Source: Guyanagaster necrorhizus
Taxonomy: Eukaryota > Basidiomycota > Agaricomycetes > Agaricales > Physalacriaceae
Direction of reading: 5' to 3'
Length of the DNA: 64,000 bases
Assembly: GCF_019112545.1 (NCBI RefSeq)
Contig: NW_025064894.1
Location: 1,018,717 to 1,082,716, forward strand
Shown: piece by piece, positions 11,158 through 24,521 of the stretch
Position numbering within the stretch: position 1 is the first letter of the stretch
Layout of the letters: each line of letters opens with the position of its first letter
Translations under genes and position numbers: made by a program
Notes under the pieces: model-generated
Told to the model about the DNA's origin: nothing
Seen by the model: the letters and a program-made list of their open reading frames with translations, nothing else
The model's database searches: none

Positions 11158-13055
11158 ATGCTTCTCGTTACACCATTCGTACTGACTCTGTTGGGAACTA
11201 TGCTGGGTCTCGAAGTTTGTCATCGCATCGCCGGCAAGGTCTCGTCTGCGACAGACCTTTACTATCCTGGTGAGTCTGGATTCACCTCTGCGCTCGCTGC
11301 TGGCTGACCGCCTACAGGATCCACTTCATACGCAGCAGACAACAAGCACTACGCGATATCAAGTTCGCAGGCATCAATGTGCAGCGTTGAGCCTGGATCT
11401 GCTGAGGATCTTGGCATCATTGTGCGTGTGTAGATTTGTACTTCGTACCTTCCATTCACATGAGGCTTTCTAGCTAGGTATATTGGGAGAGACGAATACG
11501 AGATTTGGAGTATGTACCGAGTCCTTCACCTTGCAAGAACTCTGGGATCCTATATTTGTAGGTCAAAGGCGGCGGACACGCCACGAACCAAGGCTTCTCG
11601 TCCACGACGGGCGTTCAGATCGCCATGACGCGGTTCAACGAGGTTACATATGACTGTACGACACAGACAGCAGTTATTGGTGCTGGTAATATTTGGGACG
11701 ATGTCTACAAGATATTGAATGCTCAAGGTGTGAACGTTCTTGGGGCAAGGGTATCAGGGATTGGCGTGGCTGGTTTCACTCTCGGCGGGGGTGTGTACAT
11801 GGTCATTCATCTCTGTGTATTTTCCATCCTGATCGTGACCGAATTCGAAGGGTATGCATGGCTCAGCAACCAGTACGGCCTGGCTATTGACAATATAGTT
11901 TCATTCGAGTTGGTAACGCCAAGTGGCACTATTACCTCTGTAACCGAAGCCAGCGATGCGGACCTTTTCTTTTCATTAAAGGTATACTGTGTTAAGCCTA
12001 TCTTCTCTGGCGCTTATGCTTCCGACGGCAGGGAGGCAACAACAACTTTGGAATCGTCACTCGGTTTACTTTGAAGGCATTCCCACAAAGCACCGTCTGG
12101 GTATGTGCAATCTCCACCCTCCATCTTTGTCACCAAATAACATTTTATACAGGGAGGAAGCGCCTCGTACAGCGCGGACAATATATCTGTGTTCACAGCT
12201 GCGTCGGCCAAATTCTCGTCGGAAGTCAGTGACCCTAAAGCAGCAATGATCATGACATATGGGTATTCTGGCTCTCCCGCTCAGGTAATCTATAGCACTA
12301 TCCATTGTCCAAGACATTGCGTTATGTCGTCTGTAGTTGTCCCTCTCCGGTATGATGTTCTACGACGGCCCTACTCCTCCGGGTGGTATCTTCGATGACT
12401 TCCTTGCATTGCCTTCATTATCTAAAGACATCAAGTCTCGCTCGTTTTACGATTTCATCATGTCTTTGGAATTTTCGGCCGATAATGACAGGTATGCTTC
12501 GAGCTCCTGGCTACTATTTTCTATGGCTAATTTTTCATATCGACTGCTAGAGTTGTATCTAACGATATCCCAGTGCTTGACTACTCAGAGTCGACAATCA
12601 AAGGCCTCATCGATGAGCTGAACGTGAGGCCCATCATTTGCTCTTCTATGCGTGCCTTACTTTATCTTCCTTTTTCTTAGCACTCGGCCTCCACCCTATT
12701 TACACAAGGAGCCTCCTTAACCGCGTTTTCTATTGAACCATTCCTTCCTACTATCTTTGATCATGCTCCCGCAAACTCATCTGCATATCCAAGCTCTCGC
12801 GAGCGTGCGGTCCTCCTCACCAACCTTAACTTTCAATGGGTAGGGGAGAGCCACGACAGTGTATTTCACGCTGCTGCGGGAGCATTCACGCAGAAGCTCG
12901 GCGTTCCGGGCGCACCGAGGTACCCGAACTACGCCATTGCTGGTACTCCGGTGAAGGATATGTATGGTGAAGAGGGGGTAAGGAGAATGGAGGCTACGAG
13001 GGAAAGGGTAGATCCTAGAGGTGTCATGCGATTGACGGGAGGATTCAAGGTATAA
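11158..13055 (+). CDS. Secreted FAD-linked oxidase, BBE/oligosaccharide-oxidase type
   Basis: Predicted secreted flavoenzyme of about 500 residues that oxidises a carbohydrate or alcohol and passes electrons to oxygen; the substrate is not deducible. Start ATG 11158 opens a hydrophobic signal segment (MLLVTPFVLTLLGTMLG). The FAD-binding PCMH domain shows KGGGHATNQGF, whose His is the usual 8-alpha-histidyl FAD ligand, then VSGIGVAGFTLGGG, NQYGLAID and GGRNNFGIVTRF. The position of the second (6-S-cysteinyl) FAD ligand is occupied by Val, so single covalent attachment is expected. The C-terminal BBE domain shows YPNYAIAGTPVKDMYGEE and ends GGFKV-stop at 13053-13055. About nine short introns are needed, for example the one ending just before GYAWLSN (11877) and the one after LFFSLK. 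All exons stay in frame, so the gene looks intact. Confidence 0.88.
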
Positions 13056-15624
13056 CCCCAATTGTACCAACAAGAGATTTTTAGGCGACGAATTAATTGG
13101 GTTTTGGCGTCGTCTGACTCGTCGATTATCTCTTGCTCTTGATCGACCAATGATCGACTGACTGTTCATGATCTGTTAAGCCTAAAGTGGTAATCACCGC
13201 CAGCTGGGACACCGCCGGCAAGTTCCGACAGATGTTCCTTCCAAACTTCGAACACGAGGCGACGAAATACACAACAAGACTCTCTGTAGACATCTCTGAT
13301 GCATATGTCATATCTGATGGCACAGCTGTGTTTTCTGCTGAATTTCAGAGAAAGAACGAATTCGCCGAAGCGCGTCAAACTCCCATTCTGATTCATTCAC
13401 TCCAGTTTGGGCCTTATAGAAGACGGGCTCAAATTCAGGTCACTGTGTCAGAGTCCTCTTAGCAATGGCGTTAAAAATCTAGATGCAACTCGACGGTCGC
13501 CAATCCAAGCCGTAAAGTGATGCTGTGCGGCGTTGACACACGATAGAATTTATCGGCTTGATAACATGTCAGTTCTTCATAGCCTCATACGGGCTGAAAT
13601 CTAATGGTGAATGATCGAGTCTTACAGTGACTCTTTAGCGGTGTATCAGATTAACAACATTTCGGACACGCGTTACGTTACACACGGGCTTAAAGGGCAG
13701 AAACATCTTCCATCAGTGCTTCTGCCTCTTCTGTTGGGATCACAGGCGGACCAGGTCCCCGTCAGAGTGAGCATATCCATACAGATGTACAGATGTCAGA
13801 TGTCTCTTTATTATTCGTCGATAGAGGCCCAAGACAGTTCCGGGACCGGTCAACCGGAAGCCGGATCAAATTATCCGAAGCCCTTCTTCGACGCGACTCT
13901 CACCTTTGGGCTCTACGTCTGACGTGCGGCCCGCCGTTCTCGTGCTTACTGCCCCAGATACACGCTTTGAATTCTCCTGAATGTTTCTCTCGGTCTCTCG
14001 AATTACGCTTCCCCTCCCCCTACTGACGCTAATCTTGGAAGGTTTTGTCGCAACGCGTATGTGGCGTGGTTCTTGCCTTCTAGTTTAGCGCCGACATCTG
14101 CTAGTGCGCGACATATCGTTTGTTTATTCCTTGCTCGCAGGACGATGTCAGCTGACTGAGGTAGCTGTGGGATTTCCGTGGCTTTTAAGTGACGTGACGT
14201 GTTTCCGTATAGGTCGTGTCCATGACTTACGTACCAGGAATCAGATCTCCAGAATCGAGATATAATAAGCATCAATTGTGGATACGCCAACTTAGGACTG
14301 AACAAACGAAGGTCTACATCAGTTATTTTTTACCATCGCAAGGTGAGTATTCCAAATATGTTGTTCTATTACTGTGTCTCGATCAGATGGTAGCAGGCTC
14401 AGGTATCGAGCCTCTGTACCGGACTCTCAGACCCAGAGGACGGCACAGATAAGGAGGCTTGAGTCCCACACTGTCATGAAGGGCGTGCATAAAGCATTTC
14501 CTCGGCAGTGGAACTCAAGGGTGGAAATCCCATTTTTAATGTGAGCCGAGGGGGTGTGTTAGTACAAAGGGTCGGGGTAAGATCTTCTTCAATATCTTCT
14601 GCTACTTCTCATAGACACCTCTACATACGCGAGAGACATACGGAAACACGACGGTAAGAACTCTTGGCTGTAGGACCTTTATACTTCGGTGGTTTTGAGG
14701 CCATGTAAGTCGGTTGATCGGTCCCATACCTTGTGAACTATGACTGACATCTTCGAATAGACCAGACAATACTCGGCGTGGAGCGGCGACACAGTTCGTT
14801 GCCGGGGTGACGGGAAAAGCTCTGGGGAAAGAGCAGTTATGTTGTCGGTATGTATGGGTGAGCTATTGAGCGCTTTCTCTGACAATTATTTGTTGTGTTT
14901 TTGGCTCATCTGGAAGACGATCAGAAACGTTGACTAGAATCCTCTCTGTCGACCGTTAATATTTCGTCATTTAGAAACGACTATCCTGAGAACATCGTCG
15001 TCTGGAAGCTTAAAACGACAATCATCGAGAGGATGGTCACGCTGCGGTAAAATAATGTAGACATAGCACAGAGCCATAGTAGGCAGACCGATTGTGCGTA
15101 CTGGTTCAACACTCTCTTTTCTGTGGCGTTGAGCTGATGAAACACATATAGACCTACATCACAAATACCGACTCGCCCATTTGGTGTGATCATCTGCAAT
15201 TATATTCTCTCCGAGTCGCTGGATCTAAGCGGTCTTAGCTTATTATTTATTTATTTATTTTGGATACGGCGCCGGTTCGCGGCGAGGGATTCCAATGTTT
15301 ACGTGGCGCATTTTTCGATAGATGCTCAGTAATATGTATTCTCCGGCTGGGGCGGAAATTGCGTTTGGTATGGCATACTCCACTAACAGCCAACCGTTAT
15401 AGAGATGCCATTTATCCACTGGACTGGAATAATCAGGTAAGCGTGTAAAAACGCGAGAGCTAAGTGTTGAACTCAGGCTATCGACGTCCAGGCTGCAATG
15501 TGAAATTAACCCGGTCTGTTCAATATCAGACGGTGCAATTACCAAAATCACAGCTCGCCAAGTGGAAAGAAGCTCGGGCTCAGAGCTGTTACATAACGAT
15601 GAAAAGACAAAGGATTGCTCTGAT
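13056..15624. other. Intergenic or relic region without a supported gene
   Basis: Two and a half kilobases with normal CpG and several open stretches of 60-100 codons on both strands. The longest are plus 13187-13462 and 13611-13922, and minus 14003-14305 and 15255-15551. None carries a motif I recognise or joins convincingly through splice sites to a neighbour. A TTTA microsatellite lies at 15242-15260. Confidence 0.45.
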
Positions 15625-16927
15625 TTACTTTAGTATTTTTATGATCTGGGGTGTACAGCTATCGAGGTCGGCCTCCTGCTCTGCGGGCAAGGTCAAGCTC
15701 TTGCCTCGCTCTCCTTGACGATACCAACATTCAAATTCCTTTTGGAGGTAACTGTCCTCACCAAGGCTATCGTTACTATTGCTGTCGTTGTCATGTTCGT
15801 TTTCGCTAGGAATATCGACCTCGGGCTCATCTATAACCTGTTCGCTGATTTGTGGATTGCAAGGCGTCCAGTCGAGTTGTCCATCGGAGGAGGAGTCGCC
15901 GCCTATCCTCTGAAGCAAACTCACAAATAGGGGCCTGAATTTTCCATAGTCGGGAAGCTCGTTAAAATCGAGGGAGCGGCTGTGGTCGAGCAGGTCACCA
16001 AATTCGGCTGGAAGGCCTCCAGACAGATGTTTGCCTGAACAGCTCGTTTTGATATGTCGGACTATCTCTTGTGAGCGCAGCGGAGACTCCAGGAATGGAC
16101 GAGGCTTCCAAGGTAGGTGTCCACGAAGAAGGAAGAGGGCGGTGTAAGCTAAGGATTCGAGGTCGTCGCGCAGAGAAAGATCTACGACGTGATAGAGATA
16201 AGAATGAATGACGTTACTGGCTAGATGGCGTAATGTGCACTGACCTATTCCATTGTGAGAATTCAGACTTGCCCAACTAAGAGTCCCGACTATGGCCAGG
16301 CGATCCTTTAATGGCTCGTACTTGCTGGGATGACGTTGGGAAACAGGCTTGGAGAGTCCAAAGTCAATGATCTTGATTGTCGAATTATCAAGTGTGCAGA
16401 GGAGGTTGTCAGGCTTGATATCGCGATGCACAATCCCGAGCGAGTGGATATGCTCCAGTCCCGCCAGCTGTTGCCTCCGGATCAGTTATTCCCAAAAATC
16501 CGAATTTGCATTTACGCACCACTTGATCCACGATTCGGGTGACGGTCGTCAACATCACGCCAATCCCTCTCTCGTTGTTCTGTACCCGCTGCTCAATGCT
16601 CGGTCCCAGCAATTCCATAGCTATGTACTCGAAATGCTCCAATTGGCCGTATCCATAAACAATGGGAATAGCGGCATGATCTTTCAAAAGTTGGAGGATA
16701 CGAGCCTCGTGCCGGAGAATAGGTCGTTTCACTCTCACCGAGACACGCGAAGTCTTGAGAGCCACTACCTTGTCGGATCCTCGTTCCGTCGCCTTGAACA
16801 CAGAGCTCTATTGTTCAAGTGAGTGATGGGACACACGGCGAGATTTGACTCTTGAGCTCACATAAGCGCCCCAACCCAACTTTTCGTCGTAGGATGTAAT
16901 CCGGTAGGTCAACCTAGCAAGGCTCAT
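15625..16927 (-). CDS. CK1-like serine/threonine protein kinase
   Basis: Casein-kinase-1-type kinase. Exon 1 (16927-16862) reads [20 protein letters not shown], and exon 2 starts at 16807 with [10 protein letters not shown], completing the glycine-rich loop. Then come VALK (ATP-binding Lys), [10 protein letters not shown] (catalytic loop Asp), [10 protein letters not shown] (the DFG Asp) and the CK1-like [14 protein letters not shown] in the activation/substrate region, followed after a 50-60 bp intron by [13 protein letters not shown]. Three introns, including GTGCGT...CAACAG before [11 protein letters not shown], restore one frame. The tail of about 100 residues is acidic and Ser-rich. Stop at 15625. 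There is no membrane segment. Agaricomycetes carry expanded sets of such CK1 paralogues; the specific role is unknown. Confidence 0.88.
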
Positions 16928-19655
16928 GATGTCTGTGGTTAATCTGGTAGCGTTGAAAGTGGCTCCTTAAAGGCGATGGTTTACGCGTCAAATCCGACCA
17001 AATAGCGACCAAACAAATTGATTCTGATCATCAGCAACCTTTTTAAAAGCAATACATCTGTCCTCGAAGGATCTCGGAACCGGGAGAAGGTTCGCGTCTG
17101 ATGCATAAACCAGGAACCAGGCCTAGGTTTTGCTGTTAGTAACTTCCCTGGCAGGCTAAGTACAGTGAATTAAAGGTGGAGGGGCCTTTTGACTATGTAG
17201 CATGACGATTTTAAACTTTTACTGTACAGCGCTTCTGTAGACTCTTTTGGACCCAGTCGGTTCAGAGTCGACACCGGTCACCTATCATGCACAGCACATA
17301 CAGGTCACGAATAGTATTGCATCATCTACACAGTTGCAGTGTGTTCATGACCATCGACAATCTTGTCATGACGGAGAAAGGACTAGCGGCAAAGATCATC
17401 TGTTGGCATGCGCAGCTACCGATGTACATTTTACTTATCATTACTTAGTTACAGCTTAAGCAACCTCAATATCCTTCAAAAATATCCTTATCTTAATTTC
17501 AGAATGGCAAACAAGAATAGACAAATTGAAAGAAAAAAAAAACAATGACTCCAAGGAGTCTGAACCTCCCGCTTCACTTGCTATCCTTCCACATGAATAT
17601 TGGGACAAGTGAATGATAATCAGCGTCTCTCAGTCGCGTATGTTTTTCGGAGACTCCATGAATTTGTCTTATCTTTGTGGCTCGACTCCTTTAGCAAGTA
17701 TCAACAATAGTATAGCAGCCTCAGGCATATGCAACGGTCATCATAAAAGATGCCCAAGCTTGGTACGTCTCAAGGATCTTTGTCCATGGGCCTCCAGCCC
17801 GCCCCGTACCCCGGTTATGACCGTCAAATTCAGCAATGATTACCTTCGCGAGCTACGCTTCCTTCGAAAAATTCTCCCCGAACGGCCCCATCTTGCACGT
17901 CGATATGCTTTCGTACCACAGCCTTTGGAACGATGCGCAGAAAGATGCGCAAGTGAAACGGTCTCTCGCTGAGCTCAGATGCGTCGCCTCATTCATGACG
18001 TCGTACAGCCTGAGCCATAGGAAGGTTGTGTCTCTAAACACAACGTAAGAGCAAATCAAGGAACCTTGTTCAATCCACTCCCACTAAGTGGTTTTAATGG
18101 ACCTCATATCCGGTATAGCCGTAGATTGGCACATCCGTTCCGCCAATGCATCCCCAGTCGAGAGACTGCCAATCCTCATCAAATCTACAAGGCGCTTTTG
18201 CTAGAATTGACATCTCTCTTCCGCACCTTCCCAAACTCTGCTACCTGGAAGGTCCACGCGGAAGAGTCAATTATCCCACTTTCTCTCAAGGCCTACGTCC
18301 CTCGAGTCCGTCGATTCTGGATGGAATGTAAGACTGAGTGTTCGTCAGTCACGGTTAAGGCACCCTTCCCACGCCCTGTGTAATATCGGCTGAGGGTTAG
18401 ACTCCTCCTGGACCTCCTTATTGTGCGAGAGCCTGCAACTGAACTTTTCAATAAATCGTAGAAGACAAGGCGGCAGGGATATTTTTATCTGGATCTCACA
18501 GTTACTGCGTGAGCTTTCCAATGGACTCGTTGAAGGATAACCTGAGTGGGAATCGGTAACAGACGGAACGATTTGCTTGCCACAGATCATGGGATTCGGC
18601 TGCCCTCCGCACATTTCGTATAATCCGGTCCCACGGAAATCGTGACTCGTAGCGTGTTTTCACGAACATAAAGGAATATGAGATGTTCGGGTGGCCGGAG
18701 GGAGCCCCCAGGTGATATGGCCATCACTCAAACGGCTGATCTTTAAATTTGGCTGTGATATTCGAGTATTGTAATCGACTGAGTGTTTTTGTTGGAACAG
18801 AATAGAAAATAGGAGCCCTCGATGCCGTTGCACATACCAACAGCCACACCGAGCTTGCGGAGAAACCAAAGCTATGAAAAAATTCGACTGAGGAGCAACG
18901 CGTAACGTCAACGTGCTAAATATGTTGGATGCGGAGCACCCAGCATTCCCGGGAGAACGTCTAGTGAGGCAGAAACCTGGGGGAGCGAGTAACTATTTTT
19001 CCACAAGTTCAATCTGAGCCTGCGAAGGAGAAAGCGCATACACTGATGCCATGGTATTTGTGTTGTACTTGAGGGTATCCTGCGCTATTTCGTCGCATCT
19101 CACAACGCCTCCATTCCGCTCTCCAGAAGATCGGCATATCTCTGCGTCGCTCAGACGTGCTGTCGAGCTGAAACCAATGTGACAAGCAGTCAACTCGGGT
19201 GTCTTTCTCTCGCGTGCGATCCCGGGCCGCCTACCGTGACCTGGTTGTTGATCGTTACCGATCATATTTTCGGTCGTATGGAGCCAAGCATTTTTTTGGT
19301 TGAGCCATGTTTTCTCCGTCCTGTCCGTTTCCATTTGATACATGGACCTCCAACCTGCCGCACTGCTTTTTTTTTTTGCTCAGGCTGGTGACGCAAGGTA
19401 TTCCTTTCTATGGCTGCCTTCCAAGTTGGCGTGCCAGTTCGTATCCATTGAACTGTTAAGGTTGAATATCGGAAAATTGCTGGGCTTGTTGCAATAGGCA
19501 ACGCTCTTGGCCGCACTGACGGTATTTATCCGTCGCCTTTGCTTGGTTCCAGTCCCGGCGGTCTTATGCTTTGGCTCGGATAAATGACTTGGAAAATTCA
19601 ATATATATCACTCACGATCCTTCCCTTCTAACCAACAAAACCCTTTTTTCTCATC
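16928..19655. other. Long intergenic region, no supported gene
   Basis: Open stretches occur (plus 17613-17972, plus 18066-18383, minus 18993-19343) but none shows a domain, plausible intron chain or signal peptide. The 116-codon minus ORF at 18993-19343 starts with ATG and is polar; it is probably chance. A poly-T run lies near 19367-19377, and an AT-rich ATATATAT at 19600-19608 may act as the core promoter of the xylanase gene. Confidence 0.45.
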
Positions 19656-21384
<1,729 letters not shown>

Positions 21385-21654
21385 GAGAGTTCTTTTGAAA
21401 TCTATTATGGGATGTGTTATTTATAGCCGGGCCGGGTGATCATCGGCCCGAACGCGAAAACGTCATCCTATCAGGGTCCTGAGCCCGGATTTGATTCCGG
21501 TTCATTACTGTGCACTGCCATTCGCACATCCACTTTTATATCTTTCTCTGAGGCTGGAGCCTCTTCTTAATTTTTCTCCTTCTTACCACGACGTCTGTAA
21601 GCTCTGGATCGTTCTCAACTTTGAAATGGAGTTCTGACTTGGGTGGCGCAGTTT

Positions 21655-22871
21655 ATGCCTGACTCGCTTCCTCAAGAAATCGTTGACACCATTATCGATG
21701 AGCTGAAGGACTACACGCATGATCTGAAGTCGTGCTCGCTGACATGTCGTTCTTTTTTCCCCCAAACTCGTGTCCATCTGTTCACGTCGATTGAGCTTTC
21801 AAGCAACAAGCGATGCCAGGAATTCATGGTTTTGCGGTCCTCCTCCCCATACGATCTCTCTTCCTATGTCAGGAGCCTCACGATTAATTTTCGCCGGAGC
21901 GACCTCACTTTTCAAAATCTTCTTGATGTCATAACATGCTTGACAGTCCACCACATCACGCTGGAGCGTCTGAACTGGGGGAAACTCACAGAGGATATGC
22001 AAGGGGCGCTTTCCACATCTTTTCCTCACCTCCGGAGCATCTCCTTCGTCCACGTTAAATTTCCCGACTACCAGACCATCTGCGGATTTCTGGGCGGATT
22101 TCCAGAGCTCCAGGACGTCTCGTTATCGGATGCTCATGTGCGCAAGCCAGGCGATCACATGGGATATGAGCGCAGCAGTATACGGCTGGCTGGCCTATCT
22201 ATCATCGGAGCGCCTACTAGTATCCACAGTCTCACTTCGCCTTTAAGCCCTATATCATTGAAGCACCTCCGCTCGCTTAGGTTCACCTGGAGTGTTCTAA
22301 ATGACCTCCCCACCGTCCAATCCATCCTCCTTGCTGCTCAAGGGAGTCTGAAAGAGCTCATCCTCACCCAAGCACCTTCCTACGGCGAGATCGGTGAAGT
22401 GGCCTCTTTCCCCTTTTTCGTCGTAATCTATCTCTCAATAATATGACCATTGTAGACCCCGGTTTTGTAACCGAATTTCCTCGGGAGCTGCGGATTCGAG
22501 ATCTGGACCGCCTCCAAGTTGAAATGTGGGACCGGAACGTGTGGGGAGGATCTCCGGAGTTTGATCTCCTAGACGCATGGATCGATATATTCAGGTGCTC
22601 CGCAGGGCATGTGCCTCGGGATATTTCGTTTCACCTTTGCCTCTCTAGTGGCGCCGTGTTCGAGAATTGGGAACAGGGATTGGGCGCGTGGTCCTCGTTA
22701 GACGAGGTTCTCGCTACTGAGACGGGGCCGTTTGAGTCTCTGTCGCTTGTGATATATGGACTTGAGATGGCGGAAATGATGCAGTTCAAGGGTGTGATAG
22801 AGGATCAGCTGCCGAGGTTGAAACAGCGTGGGATGTTGGATGTCCGGTGTAAGAGTTTCTTGTCGAGATGA
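21655..22871 (+). CDS. F-box-like protein
   Basis: Substrate-adaptor-type protein of 384 residues. The N-terminus (MPDSLPQEIVDTIIDEL, then a C-x-L-x-C-R-x-F segment ending HLFTSIEL) matches the short F-box-like motif common in Agaricomycetes. F-boxes bind Skp1 in SCF ubiquitin ligases. The rest is Leu-rich and irregular, as in degenerate leucine-rich repeats. Exon 1 is 21655-22393. A 62-bp intron, 22394-22455 (GTGAAG...TTGTAG), restores the frame to DPGFVTEFPRELRIRDL, and exon 2 ends at 22871. An alternative reading is a 1-base frameshift, but the intron fits well. A possible 5'-UTR intron ends at 21651. Confidence 0.8.
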
Positions 22872-23090
22872 CTCTAGTTCGTTTTTCTGTTGTTTTGCTT
22901 TTGATCGCGGGCTTATGAAAGGGACGTCAGGAAATAGGGTTGTTGTTCCGCATTGACGTTTGTAATATACTCAGGACTTGATCTATACGGTATAAATATT
23001 TATATTCTTCTGTACAATTGGACAAGGTTCACGATGCGCGCGTACATGGCGCGCGAGAGGTCTTATTTCAGGCAATACCAGCGAAAGCGC

Positions 23091-23955
23091 TCAGTGAAAA
23101 GATGGTCCCATACTGGAGGCATGATACATCCAGTCAGCCAACGTCAACACCGAGTACACAGGTAAGCCCGTAGCTTCCTTGACTGCCTCTGTGAAAGGTG
23201 GCTAATGTACATCTTCAGTATCTTGGCTTTAAAGGGTAAGGATTAACATACCATATTCGTACACCTGATTTACGGCTTCGATTAGCATACCATGAATCAA
23301 GGAGAGAACAGACGCACTCGAAGCAGATCGCTCGTATCGTCGGGTTCTCTTTTTGAATTTGTTTCGCCGCCTGGACAACCTCTGCTTCGCAAGCTGCAAA
23401 GTCGAATTCCGTTTCCAAGGTTATCCAGTTATAAAAGGCACCCCCAACTGGTACACCCTTGACCGGCGGCGCGACATCCAATGCGACACCCTTGAAGTGA
23501 TCCTTTGTGAGGTTCTCAGCTGAGAATGTAATAACCCCAACGGTGTCTGGCGCGCCGCCAAATAGCTCTCGAAGCCATCGAACCTGTAACAGTGCGCTAG
23601 TACCGATTGGGACTAACCAAGCAATCAGACTTCTCGCTGTCGGAAGCTATGGGAGGAGAAACTCACTGGGCATTCTCTCCGCAAGCTCTTTGTGTGTCGC
23701 AGCCATGAACCCACAGCTCGTAATCAAACAGGTAACGTTCTCCTCCTTCATCAGCCTAGTCCCTTCTTTGACGAACGCGTCCACCAACGCCATCTGCCCT
23801 TCCCTCCCGGCCAATACCACCGTCTCGCGGGTCGCTGCCTCGACGATGGAAATGACCACGGGATAAGCGTACGATTTGAGATTACCGCAATCTCCAGGCG
23901 GCCGATAGAACTGGGTGTTCAACTGCAGCACACCAAGTTTTTTGGTGGACGACAT
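23091..23955 (-). CDS. Asp/Glu/hydantoin racemase-family protein
   Basis: A cytosolic enzyme of the cofactor-free two-cysteine racemase superfamily. Exon 1 (23955-23667) reads MSSTKKLGVLQLNTQF and carries the first catalytic-type Cys in LITSCGFMA. Exon 2 starts at 23612 after a 54-bp intron (IPIGTSALLQVRWLREL, DTVGVITFS) and carries the second Cys in ICFEC. Exon 3 (23201-23091) reads PPFTEAVKEATGLPVYSVLTLADWM and ends in a stop at 23091. The last intron needs a weak GTCTGT donor just after FEC, so its 5' edge is uncertain, or the gene has a minor lesion there. The gene is divergent from a permease gene. Substrate not deducible; hydantoin or aspartate/glutamate analogues are candidates. Confidence 0.8.
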
Positions 23956-24521
23956 TGCTCGATAAAACGCCAGAAAGTCATGGCTACTTATTTCATGGCT
24001 ATCATATCTCCAAAAAGTGTCTTATCTCGGCCGAGCCTGCCGATCATCTTCGGCATGTCGGCATATCGCGAGATGAGCGAACATTATATTTGTCTTTCAT
24101 CATTTTGCGTTGTTCTGGTGCACGATACTCTTTGAGACTCCGGTAGAAGTCCTTGATGGCCTGTTGGCGGTGTTATCTTCTTCTATAACTGCCTATCTCT
24201 CATGGGAGACTTGCACGCCTTGCCCCGTCCCAGCGTTTTTTGTTCCTCCCTCTATACCACCACGCTCCTCAGCACAGACCCCTCTCAGAATCTTCGTCGG
24301 ACCTAGCAAAAATGGCGAATAATCACCAGCAGACCGCGGATAGTAGTTTATCCAGCTTCCAGGTCCTATCTCCATCGTTCCTATCGCGTTGCCTGCCTCA
24401 ATTGTGCCACTATCGTCGACTATAGAGTACCAAGCAAGGGTCTATCCCCCCTTTCCATCCACGGATAAGAAGGGAGCGTTCCTCGCTATCTGTTTTTTTT
24501 TTACATTCGGACCCAACCATA
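23956..24521. promoter_or_regulatory. Divergent intergenic region of racemase and permease genes
   Basis: 566 bp between two divergent starts (23955 minus, 24522 plus). It is pyrimidine-rich close to the permease start, as is common in fungal promoters. No specific operator could be recognised. A shared regulatory region is inferred from arrangement only. Confidence 0.45.

Noticed and set aside
14390..14452. MVAGSGIEPLYRTL-like peptide encoded here
   Set aside because: It resembles a well-known kind of spurious peptide call; there is no domain, start context or supporting exon.
15242..15260. TTTA tandem repeat as a functional element
   Set aside because: Short microsatellite, common in intergenic DNA; no support for function.
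17541..17600. Possible tRNA near GACTCCAAGGAGTC
   Set aside because: Only a short hairpin; no cloverleaf, A box or B box.
18993..19343. 116-codon minus-strand ORF with ATG start
   Set aside because: No motif, no intron pattern, lies just upstream of the xylanase gene; probably chance.
22381..22445. Frameshift in the 21.6-22.9 kb F-box gene
   Set aside because: A 62-bp GT-AG intron at 22394-22455 restores the frame exactly, so no mutation is needed.
23612..23666. Broken middle of the racemase-family gene
   Set aside because: A 54-bp intron with GTGAGT donor joins AERMP to IPIGTSALLQV, matching the family.
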